Shown: in pieces, positions 1 through 7,376 of the stretch | Layout: the number at the start of each line of letters is the position of its first letter | Position numbering within the stretch: the stretch's first letter is position 1 | Assembly (NCBI GenBank): GCA_019752915.1 | Contig: JAIELO010000422.1 | Span: forward strand, 1-7,862 | DNA length: 7,862 bases | Reading direction: 5' to 3' | Source: Burkholderiaceae bacterium | GTDB lineage: Bacteria; Pseudomonadota; Gammaproteobacteria; Burkholderiales; Burkholderiaceae_D | Notes under the pieces: generated by a model | The model's input: only the letters and a program-made list of their open reading frames with translations | Told to the model about the DNA's origin: nothing | The model's database searches: none | Position numbers and translations under genes: made by a program

Positions 1-479
1 ATGCCGGTAGCAAAGACCCGCTCACCGTCGACGCGGAAACGCTCCTTGAGCGCCCCCACCACGGCGCGGATGAATGCCACATCGTCACTCTTCTGGTCGC
101 GCGCATAGCCGCAGCAAGCGCCCGCATTCTAGGTTGCCAGCCGCCCACCGGGCAGGCGGCTAGCGCCATTGGGAAAGGCCACGATAAAGCCGCCCAGATC
201 TGCCTGCTGCCGCCAGCCATAGCGCTTATCCTCGGCCATGAGCTGGGCGTTTCCGCCACCGCCGTGCAAGGCCAGCACCAGCGGCAATGCTCTACTGCTA
301 GCGTACGCGGGAGGTATATGCACCAGCACCTTGCGTCCCTGCACCCGCAACTCTTCCAGCTCACCTTCTGCCAGCGCCCGCCGCGGCACGGCATCCTGCT
401 GTGCCGCCTGAGTATCAGGCAGTTGCAGTCCCGCCAGCAGCAGCACCCCGGCCGCAAGTAAGGTACGTATCACGGTCAT
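1..479 (-). pseudogene. Secreted esterase / PHB depolymerase-like (LpqC family), broken by in-frame amber codon, 3' end outside window
   Basis: The frame opens at an ATG at 479 and reads an export signal (hydrophobic residues 7-20, likely cleavage after TQA at 22-25). It continues into an alpha/beta-hydrolase N-terminus with the oxyanion-hole motif LHGGGG (residues 71-76) and AFPNG (101-105). A TAG at 131-129 stops it after 116 residues. The same frame continues without interruption to the window edge for 42 more codons. These read NAGACCGYAR, then a DDVAFIRAVV helix and DGERVFATG, which is the family sequence leading to the GxSxG nucleophile elbow just outside the window. Family members (LpqC, feruloyl-esterase-like and PHB-depolymerase-like proteins) usually have Trp before NAG, so TGG to TAG explains the break. 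The truncated product would lack the catalytic Ser, Asp and His. The start lies 15 nt after the M13 peptidase stop, without a clear Shine-Dalgarno, which suggests cotranscription and translational coupling. A sequencing error or a recent mutation cannot be told apart here. Confidence 0.82.
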
Positions 480-494
480 CGACTGACGAGCAAC

Positions 495-2567
495 TTACCA
501 GATCCGCACCCGCTCGGCCGGCGCACGGTACATTGGCTGGCCCGGTTTGATGCCGAAGGCCTCATGGAATTCTGGCAGATTCGACAGCGGCCCCAGCACC
601 CGCCACTTCGACGGTGCGTGGACATCGCTGAGCAGGTGCTGGCGCAGCGCCTCGTCGCGCGTCTGGTTCATCCAGCCCAGCGCATAGCCGAGGAAGTAGC
701 GCTGGGTCGGCGTCAGTCCGCCGATCGTCTTACCTTGCTTGTATTGCTCGGTCTTCTTGAAAGCCTGCAGGCCCAGCAGGGCACCGCCGTAGTCGGCGAT
801 GTTTTCGCCCAGTGCGGCTTTACCGTTGATGTGCATGCCGGGGAAAGGCTGGTAGCTGTTGAACTGCGCCACCATGAGATCGGCGCGCTGCCCGAACTGC
901 CGTGCGTCATCGGCGGTCCACCAGTCGGTCAGGTTGCCGGCGGCATCAAACTGGCGCCCCTGATCATCGAAACCGTGGGTGATTTCATGGCCGATAGTGG
1001 TAGCGCCCGCATAGCCGTAGGCCACGGCGTCGTCGACCTCGGCATCCTTGACACCGTTGATCAGGAAGATCGCCGCCGGTAGCACGATCTCATTATTCGA
1101 AGGATTGTAGTAGGCGTTATAGGTTTGCGGATTCATGTCCCATTCGCTGCGGTCCACCGGTTTGCCCAGCTTGCCCACCGTCTGCGCGTAGTTCCAGCGC
1201 GAAGCCGACATCATGTTGGCCGCATACGAGTCGCGCCCGATCACCAGCGTGCTGTAATCCTTCCACTGCTCCGGATAGCCGACCTTGCGGGTGATGCCCG
1301 CCAGTTTGGTGCGCGCCCTGGCCTTGGTTTCCTCGCTCATCCAGTCGAGCGCATCGATACGCTCCAGATAGGCAGTGCGGATCGCTTCGACCATCTCGGT
1401 GTAGCGCCGCTTGGACGATTCCGGAAAGTGCTCCTGGACGAACAGGCGACCGAGCGCCATGCCCATGGCTTTGTCCTGCGCGTCCAGTACCCGTTTCCAG
1501 CGCGGCCGTGGTGTCTTCTGGCCGCTCAGCACCACGTTGGCGAAACTGAAGTGCTCATCGTCGAAGGCCTTATTCAGGAAGGCGGCGTAGGCGTCGACCA
1601 GGTGATAGCGCAGATAGTCCTGCAGCACCGCTACCGGAGTAGCAGCCAGCAGCTTCTCCAGTCCGCTGAAGAACTCGGGCTGGCCCACCACCACCGTATC
1701 GGTACGCATCTGCAGGGTGGCCAGTTGCGTCGGCCAGTCGATCGACGGCGTCAGTTGGGCCTGAACTTCGGCCGGCGTCATCTTGTGATAGTTGGCCACC
1801 GGGTCGCGCAAGTCTTCCAGCTTGCGCGACAATCTGGCCAGCGCCGTCTCGAATGCCATCACTTTGCCGGCAGCTGCGGCCGCGTTCGCCTTGTTACCGC
1901 CCAGCAGCGCCAGCGTGCGTCCGATGTGCAGCAGATATTGCTGGCGGATGCGGGCGACGCTCTTGTCCTTGCTGAAATAGAATTCACGGTCCGGCAAGCC
2001 CAGACCATCCTGGGACAGATGCACCGCCATCACGTCACTGGCACGCTCATCCTGAAAGACCGCCACGCCGAACAGCGCACCGGTGTGCAGCGGCTGCTGC
2101 GCGAACGCCACGTCGACTGCATCGCGCGCGTTCTTGACGGCGGCAATGCGCGCCAGCTCGGCATCCAGCGGATGCACGCCCTGCTGCTCGGCCTTGGCCG
2201 TATCCATCGCGGTGCTCCAGAAGTCGCTGATCTTCTGCTGGTCGCTATTGGCCGCCTGCGCGCTGGCAGCGGCCGTCTCGTTAATCTGGCGCAGCGACGC
2301 ATACAGTTGCTCCATCACGACATTGCCGATGCCCCAGGACGCTTCCGAGGCAGGAATCGGATTGCGCTTGAACCAGCCGCCATTGGCATACTGGAAGAAA
2401 TCCACACCGGGATCGACGCTGCGATCAATGTGGCCCGCCAGAAAATCGCCGGCCGGCTCGCTGCTCTGTGGCGCGGCAATTGCACTGGCGCAGCCCAGCG
2501 TGGCAAGCGTGGCGATCGCCAGCAGGCGGCGGACAGACGGGACTAAGAGGGATGGAATGGTGGACAT
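495..2567 (-). CDS. Secreted M13 family zinc metalloendopeptidase (neprilysin/PepO-like)
   Basis: Predicted zinc endopeptidase of family M13, cutting peptides outside the cytoplasm. From the chosen start it has 690 residues, normal for the family. Residues 1-32 are an export signal (VRRLLAIATLATL core, likely cleavage after AIAA). The N-terminal M13 domain begins near residue 52 (DPGVDFFQYANGGW). The catalytic C-terminal domain carries NAYYNP (484-489), the zinc motif HEITH (His527, Glu528, His531) and GENIAD (zinc ligand Glu588, Asp592). It also has the DVHAP and RVLGPLSN substrate-site region (about 649-664) and ends in Trp, as is typical. All core catalytic residues are visible, so the enzyme should be active. 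The frame extends upstream to a GTG at 2675, but those 36 codons would cover a strong promoter and precede a signal peptide, so ATG 2567 is preferred although its Shine-Dalgarno is poor. The broken esterase follows 15 nt downstream and is probably in the same transcript. The C-terminus lacks the Cys of animal neprilysins. Confidence 0.95.
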   Translation of the reverse strand: MSTIPSLLVPSVRRLLAIATLATLGCASAIAAPQSSEPAGDFLAGHIDRSVDPGVDFFQYANGGWFKRNPIPASEASWGIGNVVMEQLYASLRQINETAAASAQAANSDQQKISDFWSTAMDTAKAEQQGVHPLDAELARIAAVKNARDAVDVAFAQQPLHTGALFGVAVFQDERASDVMAVHLSQDGLGLPDREFYFSKDKSVARIRQQYLLHIGRTLALLGGNKANAAAAAGKVMAFETALARLSRKLEDLRDPVANYHKMTPAEVQAQLTPSIDWPTQLATLQMRTDTVVVGQPEFFSGLEKLLAATPVAVLQDYLRYHLVDAYAAFLNKAFDDEHFSFANVVLSGQKTPRPRWKRVLDAQDKAMGMALGRLFVQEHFPESSKRRYTEMVEAIRTAYLERIDALDWMSEETKARARTKLAGITRKVGYPEQWKDYSTLVIGRDSYAANMMSASRWNYAQTVGKLGKPVDRSEWDMNPQTYNAYYNPSNNEIVLPAAIFLINGVKDAEVDDAVAYGYAGATTIGHEITHGFDDQGRQFDAAGNLTDWWTADDARQFGQRADLMVAQFNSYQPFPGMHINGKAALGENIADYGGALLGLQAFKKTEQYKQGKTIGGLTPTQRYFLGYALGWMNQTRDEALRQHLLSDVHAPSKWRVLGPLSNLPEFHEAFGIKPGQPMYRAPAERVRIW

Positions 2568-2597
2568 GGCGCTGGACACAAATTTGATCAGATCGGC

Positions 2598-2626
2598 AGT
2601 ATCTCTTCGGACGCCACGATTGTCAA
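2598..2626 (-). promoter_or_regulatory. Sigma-70 promoter of the M13 peptidase gene
   Basis: On the minus strand a perfect -35 box TTGACA (2626-2621) is followed by exactly 17 nt and a -10 box GATACT (2603-2598, 4 of 6 consensus bases). This predicts transcription starting near 2591 and a leader of about 24 nt before ATG 2567. It lies in the 123-nt gap after the MYG1 family gene. It indicates that the peptidase-esterase pair has its own transcription start and rules against the longer GTG start at 2675. Confidence 0.7.
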
Positions 2627-2690
2627 AAAATACATCCTGATCGACGCTCGCCGCGTCGTTCGCCCCTCTAGCCACACGCAGCGCAAAGCC

Positions 2691-3647
2691 TCACACGCTG
2701 GCAGGCGCCTCCAGCGCTGCCAGCGCCTGCAAGGCCATGGCGCGCGCGCCCTCGTAGGACTTAACCGCCGCGATGAAACGGCCGTTGTGGCAGAACATCG
2801 CGTCCGGCACCCCCGTTACCGCCGCCAGATCGGCATCACGCAAGCCCGCCCACGACGCTGGCAGATCGGCGCGCGCATCAAAGCTGCCCGCACTGACCGG
2901 GACGGTGTGCAGCACATAGCGCTGCTCGGCTATGCTGTGGCTGATGACAAACAACACCTTCGGCATTTCCTTGCGCACCACCTGACTCCACGGCAGCGCG
3001 CTGTTTTTCAGGAACAGCACTTGACCGTCCTCCAGCACTTCCGAGGCCCGCACCTGCTCCAGCGCCAGCAGCGCAGCGACCCGGTAGGTCACCGCATTGA
3101 CCATCACGTCGGTCAGCATTGCCATCGCGCGCTTGAACTGGCTGAGCCGGTACGCATCGGTCGCGCCGTCGTAACCGAGCCGCTGTTCGTCGAGCCAGTT
3201 GGGATTGAAGCCCGAGACCACTGCCGACAGGCCATAGCCTCCCGGTGCGCTCTTCGCGGCGCCCACATCCGATAGATCCAGATACTGCACGACGTCGGTA
3301 TCGATGGCGTAGGCGATTTCACGCGCCGCGTCTTCGGGCAACGCATGCCCGGCATGCATGGCGGACAGCGCCATCACGCAGCGCGCGCCATACTCGCGCC
3401 AGACCAGCCCTGCGCTGGCATACGGCACACCGCTCGGTCGCGCCGTATCAAACCCTTTCTGGTGATGGTCGAAGCGGCCGGTCGCCGGATCCCAGATGTC
3501 GCCGACATCGACCGCGAAGTCGGCGCTGCGAATCAGCGCCGGATCACGCGTGCGCACTATTTCGCTATCGGGGAACAATATCTTCAATACGGCGACCGCC
3601 CAGGCGTCGTCCGCATGGAACTTGCCGCTATGTGTGGCTATGAGCAT
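2691..3647 (-). CDS. MYG1 family protein (UPF0160, DHH-like metal-dependent hydrolase)
   Basis: A 318-residue protein with the full MYG1/UPF0160 architecture. The N-terminus reads HSGKFHADDAWA (His6, His11, Asp13, Asp14). It is followed by AVDVGDIWDP (Asp47), the DHH-type motif FDHHQKGF (Asp60-His61-His62) and AIDTDVVQYLD (Asp116, Asp118). These Asp and His residues are the expected metal-binding set of the DHH phosphoesterase fold. The C-terminus has the family signature FCHNGRFIAAVKSYEGA (285-301). Human MYG1 has been described as a 3'-5' RNA exonuclease; the role of bacterial members is poorly defined, so nuclease activity here is inference. No signal peptide is present, so it is probably cytoplasmic, unlike its secreted neighbours. 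ATG 3647 is chosen because the conserved HSGKFH motif starts five residues later, leaving no room for a later start. The Shine-Dalgarno is weak (TGGA about 6 nt upstream). The gaps on both sides (147 and 123 nt) suggest its own transcript or read-through from the M1 gene. Confidence 0.92.
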   Translation of the reverse strand: MLIATHSGKFHADDAWAVAVLKILFPDSEIVRTRDPALIRSADFAVDVGDIWDPATGRFDHHQKGFDTARPSGVPYASAGLVWREYGARCVMALSAMHAGHALPEDAAREIAYAIDTDVVQYLDLSDVGAAKSAPGGYGLSAVVSGFNPNWLDEQRLGYDGATDAYRLSQFKRAMAMLTDVMVNAVTYRVAALLALEQVRASEVLEDGQVLFLKNSALPWSQVVRKEMPKVLFVISHSIAEQRYVLHTVPVSAGSFDARADLPASWAGLRDADLAAVTGVPDAMFCHNGRFIAAVKSYEGARAMALQALAALEAPASV

Positions 3648-3794
3648 GGGAATTCCAATTCAGGAGCTGCGCTGAGGCAGCGATTACAAGTAAGCACGCA
3701 TCTTACTACCTGCTGGCACTATGCCGCCCGTAATACGCTTGTTCTGGCAAGCGCGGGTCGGGCGGCACCGCTGGTACGCTCCCGGACTGATCGC

Positions 3795-6464
3795 TTAGTT
3801 GGCCGCCACCTTGTTGGCAATCGCTGCGTCCGCTGCCTTACGCATCAGGGCTTGCTCGGCGTGCTTGTAGCGCGCGCTCTCCATGCCGCGCGCCAGTTGC
3901 GGCGCCATCCCGGCCGGGACCTTCTGCTTCACCCAGCTTTCCATGTCGTCCGGTGGCAATGCGCGCCAGAATAATTCAGGAACGTACTGGGCCAGATACA
4001 GGGGGCCGAAGGGCTGGAACGGTTCCAGCAAGGCATCGACGTTCTGGGTGAAGGTGCTCCATGCCAGTTGTGGATGTTCGTCCGTCAGCAGCGACAGCAA
4101 CTCGAGACGCAAGGTCGCGGCCTGCTGGGGAATTTCATCCGACATCACGATCTTGACTGCCTGCGCAGCCAGTGCCGGATCGCGCGCCAGCATCAGCGCC
4201 CGGTAGTAGCGGCGCAATTCGGTTTCGTTCCTGGCACTCTTGGCGAGCGCATGCAGTTGCTCGAATTCGGCCGGGGTTGCCTCCAGCCCGACGATCGCCA
4301 AGACCATGCCCTGATCGTCGGCCTTGATGGTGCTGCGATCGGCCAGGAAGGCAACGTAGCGTTTGTGCGCTTCGGCGCGCACCTCGGCATCGCCCCAGGC
4401 ACCGAGCTGCCCCAGCACGACGCGGCGCAGCTTGAGCATGCCGGGCGTGTCATCGGGACGGGCATCCCAGCCCAGTTGCCGCGACAAAGGCTTGATCAGA
4501 GCGCGCGCATAGTCAGTGAACGCGGCATGGCCGGGGGCACCGCGCTGATAGGACTCGATGGTCTCCAGAACGCCGCTGATCTGCTCCCACGAGCGCTGGT
4601 TCTGCAGCGTGCCCATGGCCGAGGCCAGCGCCAGATAACTCCCCAGCGGTGCCGCACCAGCTTGCGCCAGTGCCCACTGGTCATCGAGCATGGCGATCCG
4701 GTCGCCATCGGTGAACTTGGTGAAATCGCGGGTATTGCGTGCCAGCGTGGCCTGATCGTAAGCGACGCGGTAGTAGCCGACCGCGTCGGCATTGATGGTC
4801 AGCGTTTCGTCGCAGCGGCCCGCCGCGACCTGCTGACGGTCGCCACTGAATAACACCGCGCGCGGCGCAGCGCTGCCGCTACGCACCTGCAACGGCACCT
4901 GCCAGCTACCCTTGCCAGTGCCCAGCCCCTGCAGCAGGAAACGCTGCTGCGTCAACGTGACGCTGCGCTTGCCATCGGCGCCACAGGCGGCGGCTACCGA
5001 GACCAGCGGGAAGCCCGGCTGGGTGGTCCACGAGGTAGCAATCGTGCTGATCTTGACGCGCTTACCGTCTTTGCCGCCTTTACTGCCGGCCCCATCGAGT
5101 GCGCGCCACAGGTCGCCGCTCAGGGTGTTGGAATAGGCGTGCTTCTTCATGTAGTGGCGGATGCCTTGGCGGAAGTTGTCCGGCCCCATATGGGTTTCCA
5201 GCATGCGCAGCACTGCCTGTCCCTTGCTATAGGTGATGGCCGGATCGAAGGCATTGGTCGCTTCCAGTTCGTTGACGACGTGCTGAACGATCGGGTGCAC
5301 GCTGGCCTGCGAATCTGCCGTCATCGCCCCTTCCTTGCTGGCGTCCTGGCGCTCCCACCAGCGCCAGCTCGGATTGCGCAGGTCGGTTTCGCGCGCTGCC
5401 ATCCAGGAGGCGAAACTTTCATTGAGCCACAGCTCATCCCACCAGCCCATGGTCACCAGATCGCCAAACCACTGGTGCGCCATTTCATGGGCCTGAATCG
5501 AAAACACGCCCTGACGGTTGCCCAGCGTGCTCGATGCGGTGATCAGCAATGCCTGATCGTTGTAGGTGATCGCGCCCCAGTTTTCCATCGCGCCACTAAA
5601 GCCGCCCGGTATCGCGATCGAGCTCAGTTTGGGCAAGGGATATTTGACGCCGAAATAGTCGTTGTAATCGTCGAGGATCTGCTGTGCTGCGGCCAGTGCC
5701 TCGCGGCCGCCTTCCTCCTGCCCTTTTACAGCGACCACATTGAAGTGCGTGCCGTTGTGGTCGGCACTGATCTCGGCCAGATCGCCAGCGGTGAATTCCA
5801 CCAGATAGGAAGGCATTTTCGGCGTTGCGGCGAAGCTGGTGGTCGCCAGCTCACCGTTGACCTTGCGCGTGGTCTGCGGCATGTTCGAATACACCGCCCA
5901 CTTGGCAGGCACGGTCACGGTCAGCTGGTACACGGCGCGGAAGGCCGGCTCATCCCAGCAGGGGAACATGCGGCGCGCGTCAGTGGCTTCGAACTGGGTA
6001 CTCAGCATTTCGCCCTTGGTGCCGTCCGGCGTACGGTATGCCTGTGCGAACAGGCCAACCGCTTTGGTTTCGATCTGGCCCGTGTAATCAAAACTGAGGG
6101 TGTGGCGGCCCCGCTGCGCAGGGGCGTGTAGCGTAACGGTGGTCAGTTGTTTCTCGTCACTGGACTCAACCAGTTTGACCGGCTTTCCATCCAGCAGCAC
6201 ATTACTGAGCCGTTGATTGAGCGAGTTGAACTGAATGGTGGCGGTGGCTTCCTTGAAGTCGAGCAGGATGGTTTCCGAGCCGGCCAGCTTGCGTGCGGCC
6301 GCGTCAGGCGTCAGAGCGATCCGGTATTCGATCGGCACCACGTTCTTGGGCAAGCGGCCAGGCGCCGTTGCAAAATTAAAGACCGCCGGCGCGGCAGCTT
6401 GTGCCAGCACCGCACTCGTCGGAAACGCCAACGCCACTGCCAAACTCAACACACCTGCACGCAT
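3795..6464 (-). CDS. Secreted M1 family zinc aminopeptidase (aminopeptidase N-like)
   Basis: Predicted zinc aminopeptidase removing N-terminal residues from peptides in the periplasm or outside the cell. The chosen start gives 889 residues. Residues 1-21 form a signal peptide (MRAGVLSLAVALAF, cleavage likely after VLA). The N-terminal beta domain follows (about 35-230). The gluzincin catalytic domain carries the substrate N-terminus motif GAMEN (291-295), HEMAH (His326, Glu327, His330) with the third zinc ligand Glu349 in NESFASW exactly 18 residues on, and the transition-state Tyr412 in ITYSKG. The remainder (about 530-889) is a helical ERAP1-C-like domain. All catalytic residues are present. 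The frame can be extended 13 codons to ATG 6503, but an AGGAG 5 nt before ATG 6464 and the position of the signal peptide fix the later start. It lies 147 nt upstream of the MYG1 gene and 205 nt downstream of the Cache gene, so it probably has its own promoter. With the M13 endopeptidase it could form a two-step peptide-degrading set. Confidence 0.96.
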   Translation of the reverse strand: MRAGVLSLAVALAFPTSAVLAQAAAPAVFNFATAPGRLPKNVVPIEYRIALTPDAAARKLAGSETILLDFKEATATIQFNSLNQRLSNVLLDGKPVKLVESSDEKQLTTVTLHAPAQRGRHTLSFDYTGQIETKAVGLFAQAYRTPDGTKGEMLSTQFEATDARRMFPCWDEPAFRAVYQLTVTVPAKWAVYSNMPQTTRKVNGELATTSFAATPKMPSYLVEFTAGDLAEISADHNGTHFNVVAVKGQEEGGREALAAAQQILDDYNDYFGVKYPLPKLSSIAIPGGFSGAMENWGAITYNDQALLITASSTLGNRQGVFSIQAHEMAHQWFGDLVTMGWWDELWLNESFASWMAARETDLRNPSWRWWERQDASKEGAMTADSQASVHPIVQHVVNELEATNAFDPAITYSKGQAVLRMLETHMGPDNFRQGIRHYMKKHAYSNTLSGDLWRALDGAGSKGGKDGKRVKISTIATSWTTQPGFPLVSVAAACGADGKRSVTLTQQRFLLQGLGTGKGSWQVPLQVRSGSAAPRAVLFSGDRQQVAAGRCDETLTINADAVGYYRVAYDQATLARNTRDFTKFTDGDRIAMLDDQWALAQAGAAPLGSYLALASAMGTLQNQRSWEQISGVLETIESYQRGAPGHAAFTDYARALIKPLSRQLGWDARPDDTPGMLKLRRVVLGQLGAWGDAEVRAEAHKRYVAFLADRSTIKADDQGMVLAIVGLEATPAEFEQLHALAKSARNETELRRYYRALMLARDPALAAQAVKIVMSDEIPQQAATLRLELLSLLTDEHPQLAWSTFTQNVDALLEPFQPFGPLYLAQYVPELFWRALPPDDMESWVKQKVPAGMAPQLARGMESARYKHAEQALMRKAADAAIANKVAAN

Positions 6465-6470
6465 ATTGCT

Positions 6471-6475
6471 CTCCT
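6471..6475 (-). promoter_or_regulatory. Ribosome binding site deciding the M1 aminopeptidase start
   Basis: The minus strand reads AGGAG with GA-rich surroundings (CAGGAGAGC) 5-6 nt before ATG 6464. The alternative in-frame ATG at 6503 is preceded by a T-rich stretch with no Shine-Dalgarno. This places the start directly before the signal peptide. Confidence 0.8.
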
Positions 6476-6523
6476 GAATAAAAGCCAGCGGAAGATCCAC
6501 CATGGCAAAAAAGACAAGAAATC

Positions 6524-6529
6524 AATATA
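6524..6529 (-). promoter_or_regulatory. Possible -10 box upstream of the M1 aminopeptidase gene
   Basis: The minus strand reads TATATT (5 of 6 consensus bases) in a locally AT-rich stretch about 60 nt before the ATG. No good -35 hexamer stands 16-18 nt upstream (the sequence there is GATTAG), so an activator would be needed or the call is wrong. It lies about 30 nt downstream, in the direction of transcription, of the inverted repeat at 6561-6610. Confidence 0.3.
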
Positions 6530-6560
6530 CGCTAGTTTAAGACAGGCTAATCACCTATTT

Positions 6561-6610
6561 CCTGTCACTCGCCCATCTAGCTGGCAGATCGTCGACGTCG
6601 CAGTGACAGG
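6561..6610. repeat. Inverted repeat with 9-bp perfect arms between the Cache and M1 genes
   Basis: CCTGTCACT at 6561-6569 is matched by its exact reverse complement AGTGACAGG at 6602-6610, with a 32-nt loop. The right arm overlaps two copies of GCAGTGA (6600-6606 and 6610-6616) set 10 bp apart, and a further GACAGG lies at 6541-6546. No T-run follows on either strand, so it does not look like a rho-independent terminator. Its place just upstream of the M1 gene makes a regulator-binding site possible, but this is inference. Confidence 0.5.
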
Positions 6611-6669
6611 CAGTGATCCGTGCGCCGCATGCAGACGCCGCTTCAGCGACCACTGCCGTCGACTAGACC

Positions 6670-7146
6670 CTAGTTACCTTCGTAGATCCCGACGCAGACC
6701 ATGGTGTTGCCAGCGCCCTGTTCGCAATACGACTTCTTCAGGTCGTAGCCTGAGGTGGCAGCATTATTAAACTTGTACGGCCCATACCAGCCCTTGCCTT
6801 TCGCCTTCACCATATCAATCATGTCCTTGATGAAGGGTTTGCCATCGACGTCTTTCATGATGTACAGGTTTTTGCCCACCATCTTCGGGTTGGCGCCCTG
6901 CGCCAGACAATTGCCCTCGAAGTCATAGGCAAACACGTACAGATCCTTATTCTTGAACGCCCCGTTCGGATGTTCGGTAAAACTCTTATAGGCCTTGTCC
7001 GCGCCGGCCGATTTCACCAGCGCGACCGCCTGATGCACCATGGCCTCCGCTTCGGCCGTCGTGCCGTGCGTATCATTGGCCTGCGCCCCCAGCATCACAC
7101 CACCCTGTGCCAGACAGGCCAGCAACATCACCATATACTTTTTCAT
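6670..7146 (-). CDS. Secreted single-Cache-domain protein
   Basis: A 158-residue exported protein made almost wholly of one Cache (small-ligand-sensing) domain. Residues 1-23 are a signal peptide (MKK, then YMVMLLACLAQGGVML, cleavage likely after AQA). The mature part begins with a helix (about 31-56). It continues with the Cache core DLYVFAYDFEGNCLAQGANPK (68-88), VGKNLYIMKDVDGKPFI (90-106), a GKGWYGPYKF strand (117-126) and the closing SYCEQG and VCVGIYEG strands. There is no membrane anchor or output domain, so it would be a free periplasmic binding or sensing protein; ligand and partner are unknown. Three Cys (80, 141, 151) lie in the mature part, and 141 and 151 sit in adjacent strands, allowing a disulfide. 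The frame reaches back to ATG 7254, but GGAGA 5 nt before ATG 7146 and the signal peptide fix the start. It is divergent from aceA. A lipobox reading at LLAC (8-11) is unlikely because the preceding hydrophobic run is too short. Confidence 0.88.
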   Translation of the reverse strand: MKKYMVMLLACLAQGGVMLGAQANDTHGTTAEAEAMVHQAVALVKSAGADKAYKSFTEHPNGAFKNKDLYVFAYDFEGNCLAQGANPKMVGKNLYIMKDVDGKPFIKDMIDMVKAKGKGWYGPYKFNNAATSGYDLKKSYCEQGAGNTMVCVGIYEGN

Positions 7147-7151
7147 AACTA

Positions 7152-7156
7152 TCTCC
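7152..7156 (-). promoter_or_regulatory. Ribosome binding site deciding the Cache protein start
   Basis: The minus strand reads GGAGA 5 nt before ATG 7146. This supports starting at the signal peptide and not 36 codons earlier at 7254, where the extension shows no family-like sequence and would span the promoter at 7183-7211. Confidence 0.75.
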
Positions 7157-7182
7157 ATTAAAGTCACTTGATTCTGTTCCTG

Positions 7183-7211
7183 ACGATACGCCTCAAGCCT
7201 CGATAACTCAA
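7183..7211 (-). promoter_or_regulatory. Candidate sigma-70 promoter of the Cache gene
   Basis: On the minus strand TTGAGT (7211-7206, 4 of 6) is followed by a 17-nt spacer and TATCGT (7188-7183, 4 of 6). This would start transcription near 7176 and give a leader of about 30 nt containing the Shine-Dalgarno. The boxes are only moderate matches, but spacing and position are good. Confidence 0.45.
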
Positions 7212-7376
7212 TTACTACCGGCAACTTTCGGAGCGTGCGCGGCATCCATCCCACAGTGGGCGTGCTGGCGACGGCGCACCACTCAGCCCCCTTCAGAACC
7301 GCATTGCACCAGCGCAGCGACCAAAATTTGATCTAACTGCGGCGCAGCACAACACCCCGCCCAGCCGTTCCAGCTA

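Noticed and set aside
1125..2546. A 473-codon open frame on the plus strand, antisense to the M13 gene
   Set aside because: The minus strand here encodes a complete M13 peptidase with all catalytic motifs. The antisense translation is Arg/His/Gln-rich and low in recognisable structure, as expected for a GC-rich shadow frame.
3648..3794. Promoter or terminator between the M1 and MYG1 genes
   Set aside because: TAAGAT and TTGCCA-like hexamers occur but not with acceptable spacing, and no stem with a T-tract is present.
5139..6131. A 330-codon open frame on the plus strand, antisense to the M1 gene
   Set aside because: It is a shadow of the GAMEN/HEMAH catalytic region on the other strand. No family motif or ribosome binding site supports it.
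6561..6610. Rho-independent terminator of the Cache gene
   Set aside because: The stem has a 32-nt loop and no T-run follows it on the minus strand.
7114..7125. Lipoprotein signal (LLAC) in the Cache protein
   Set aside because: The Cys is only residue 11, leaving a hydrophobic segment of about seven residues, and a good signal peptidase I site (AQA) follows at residue 23.
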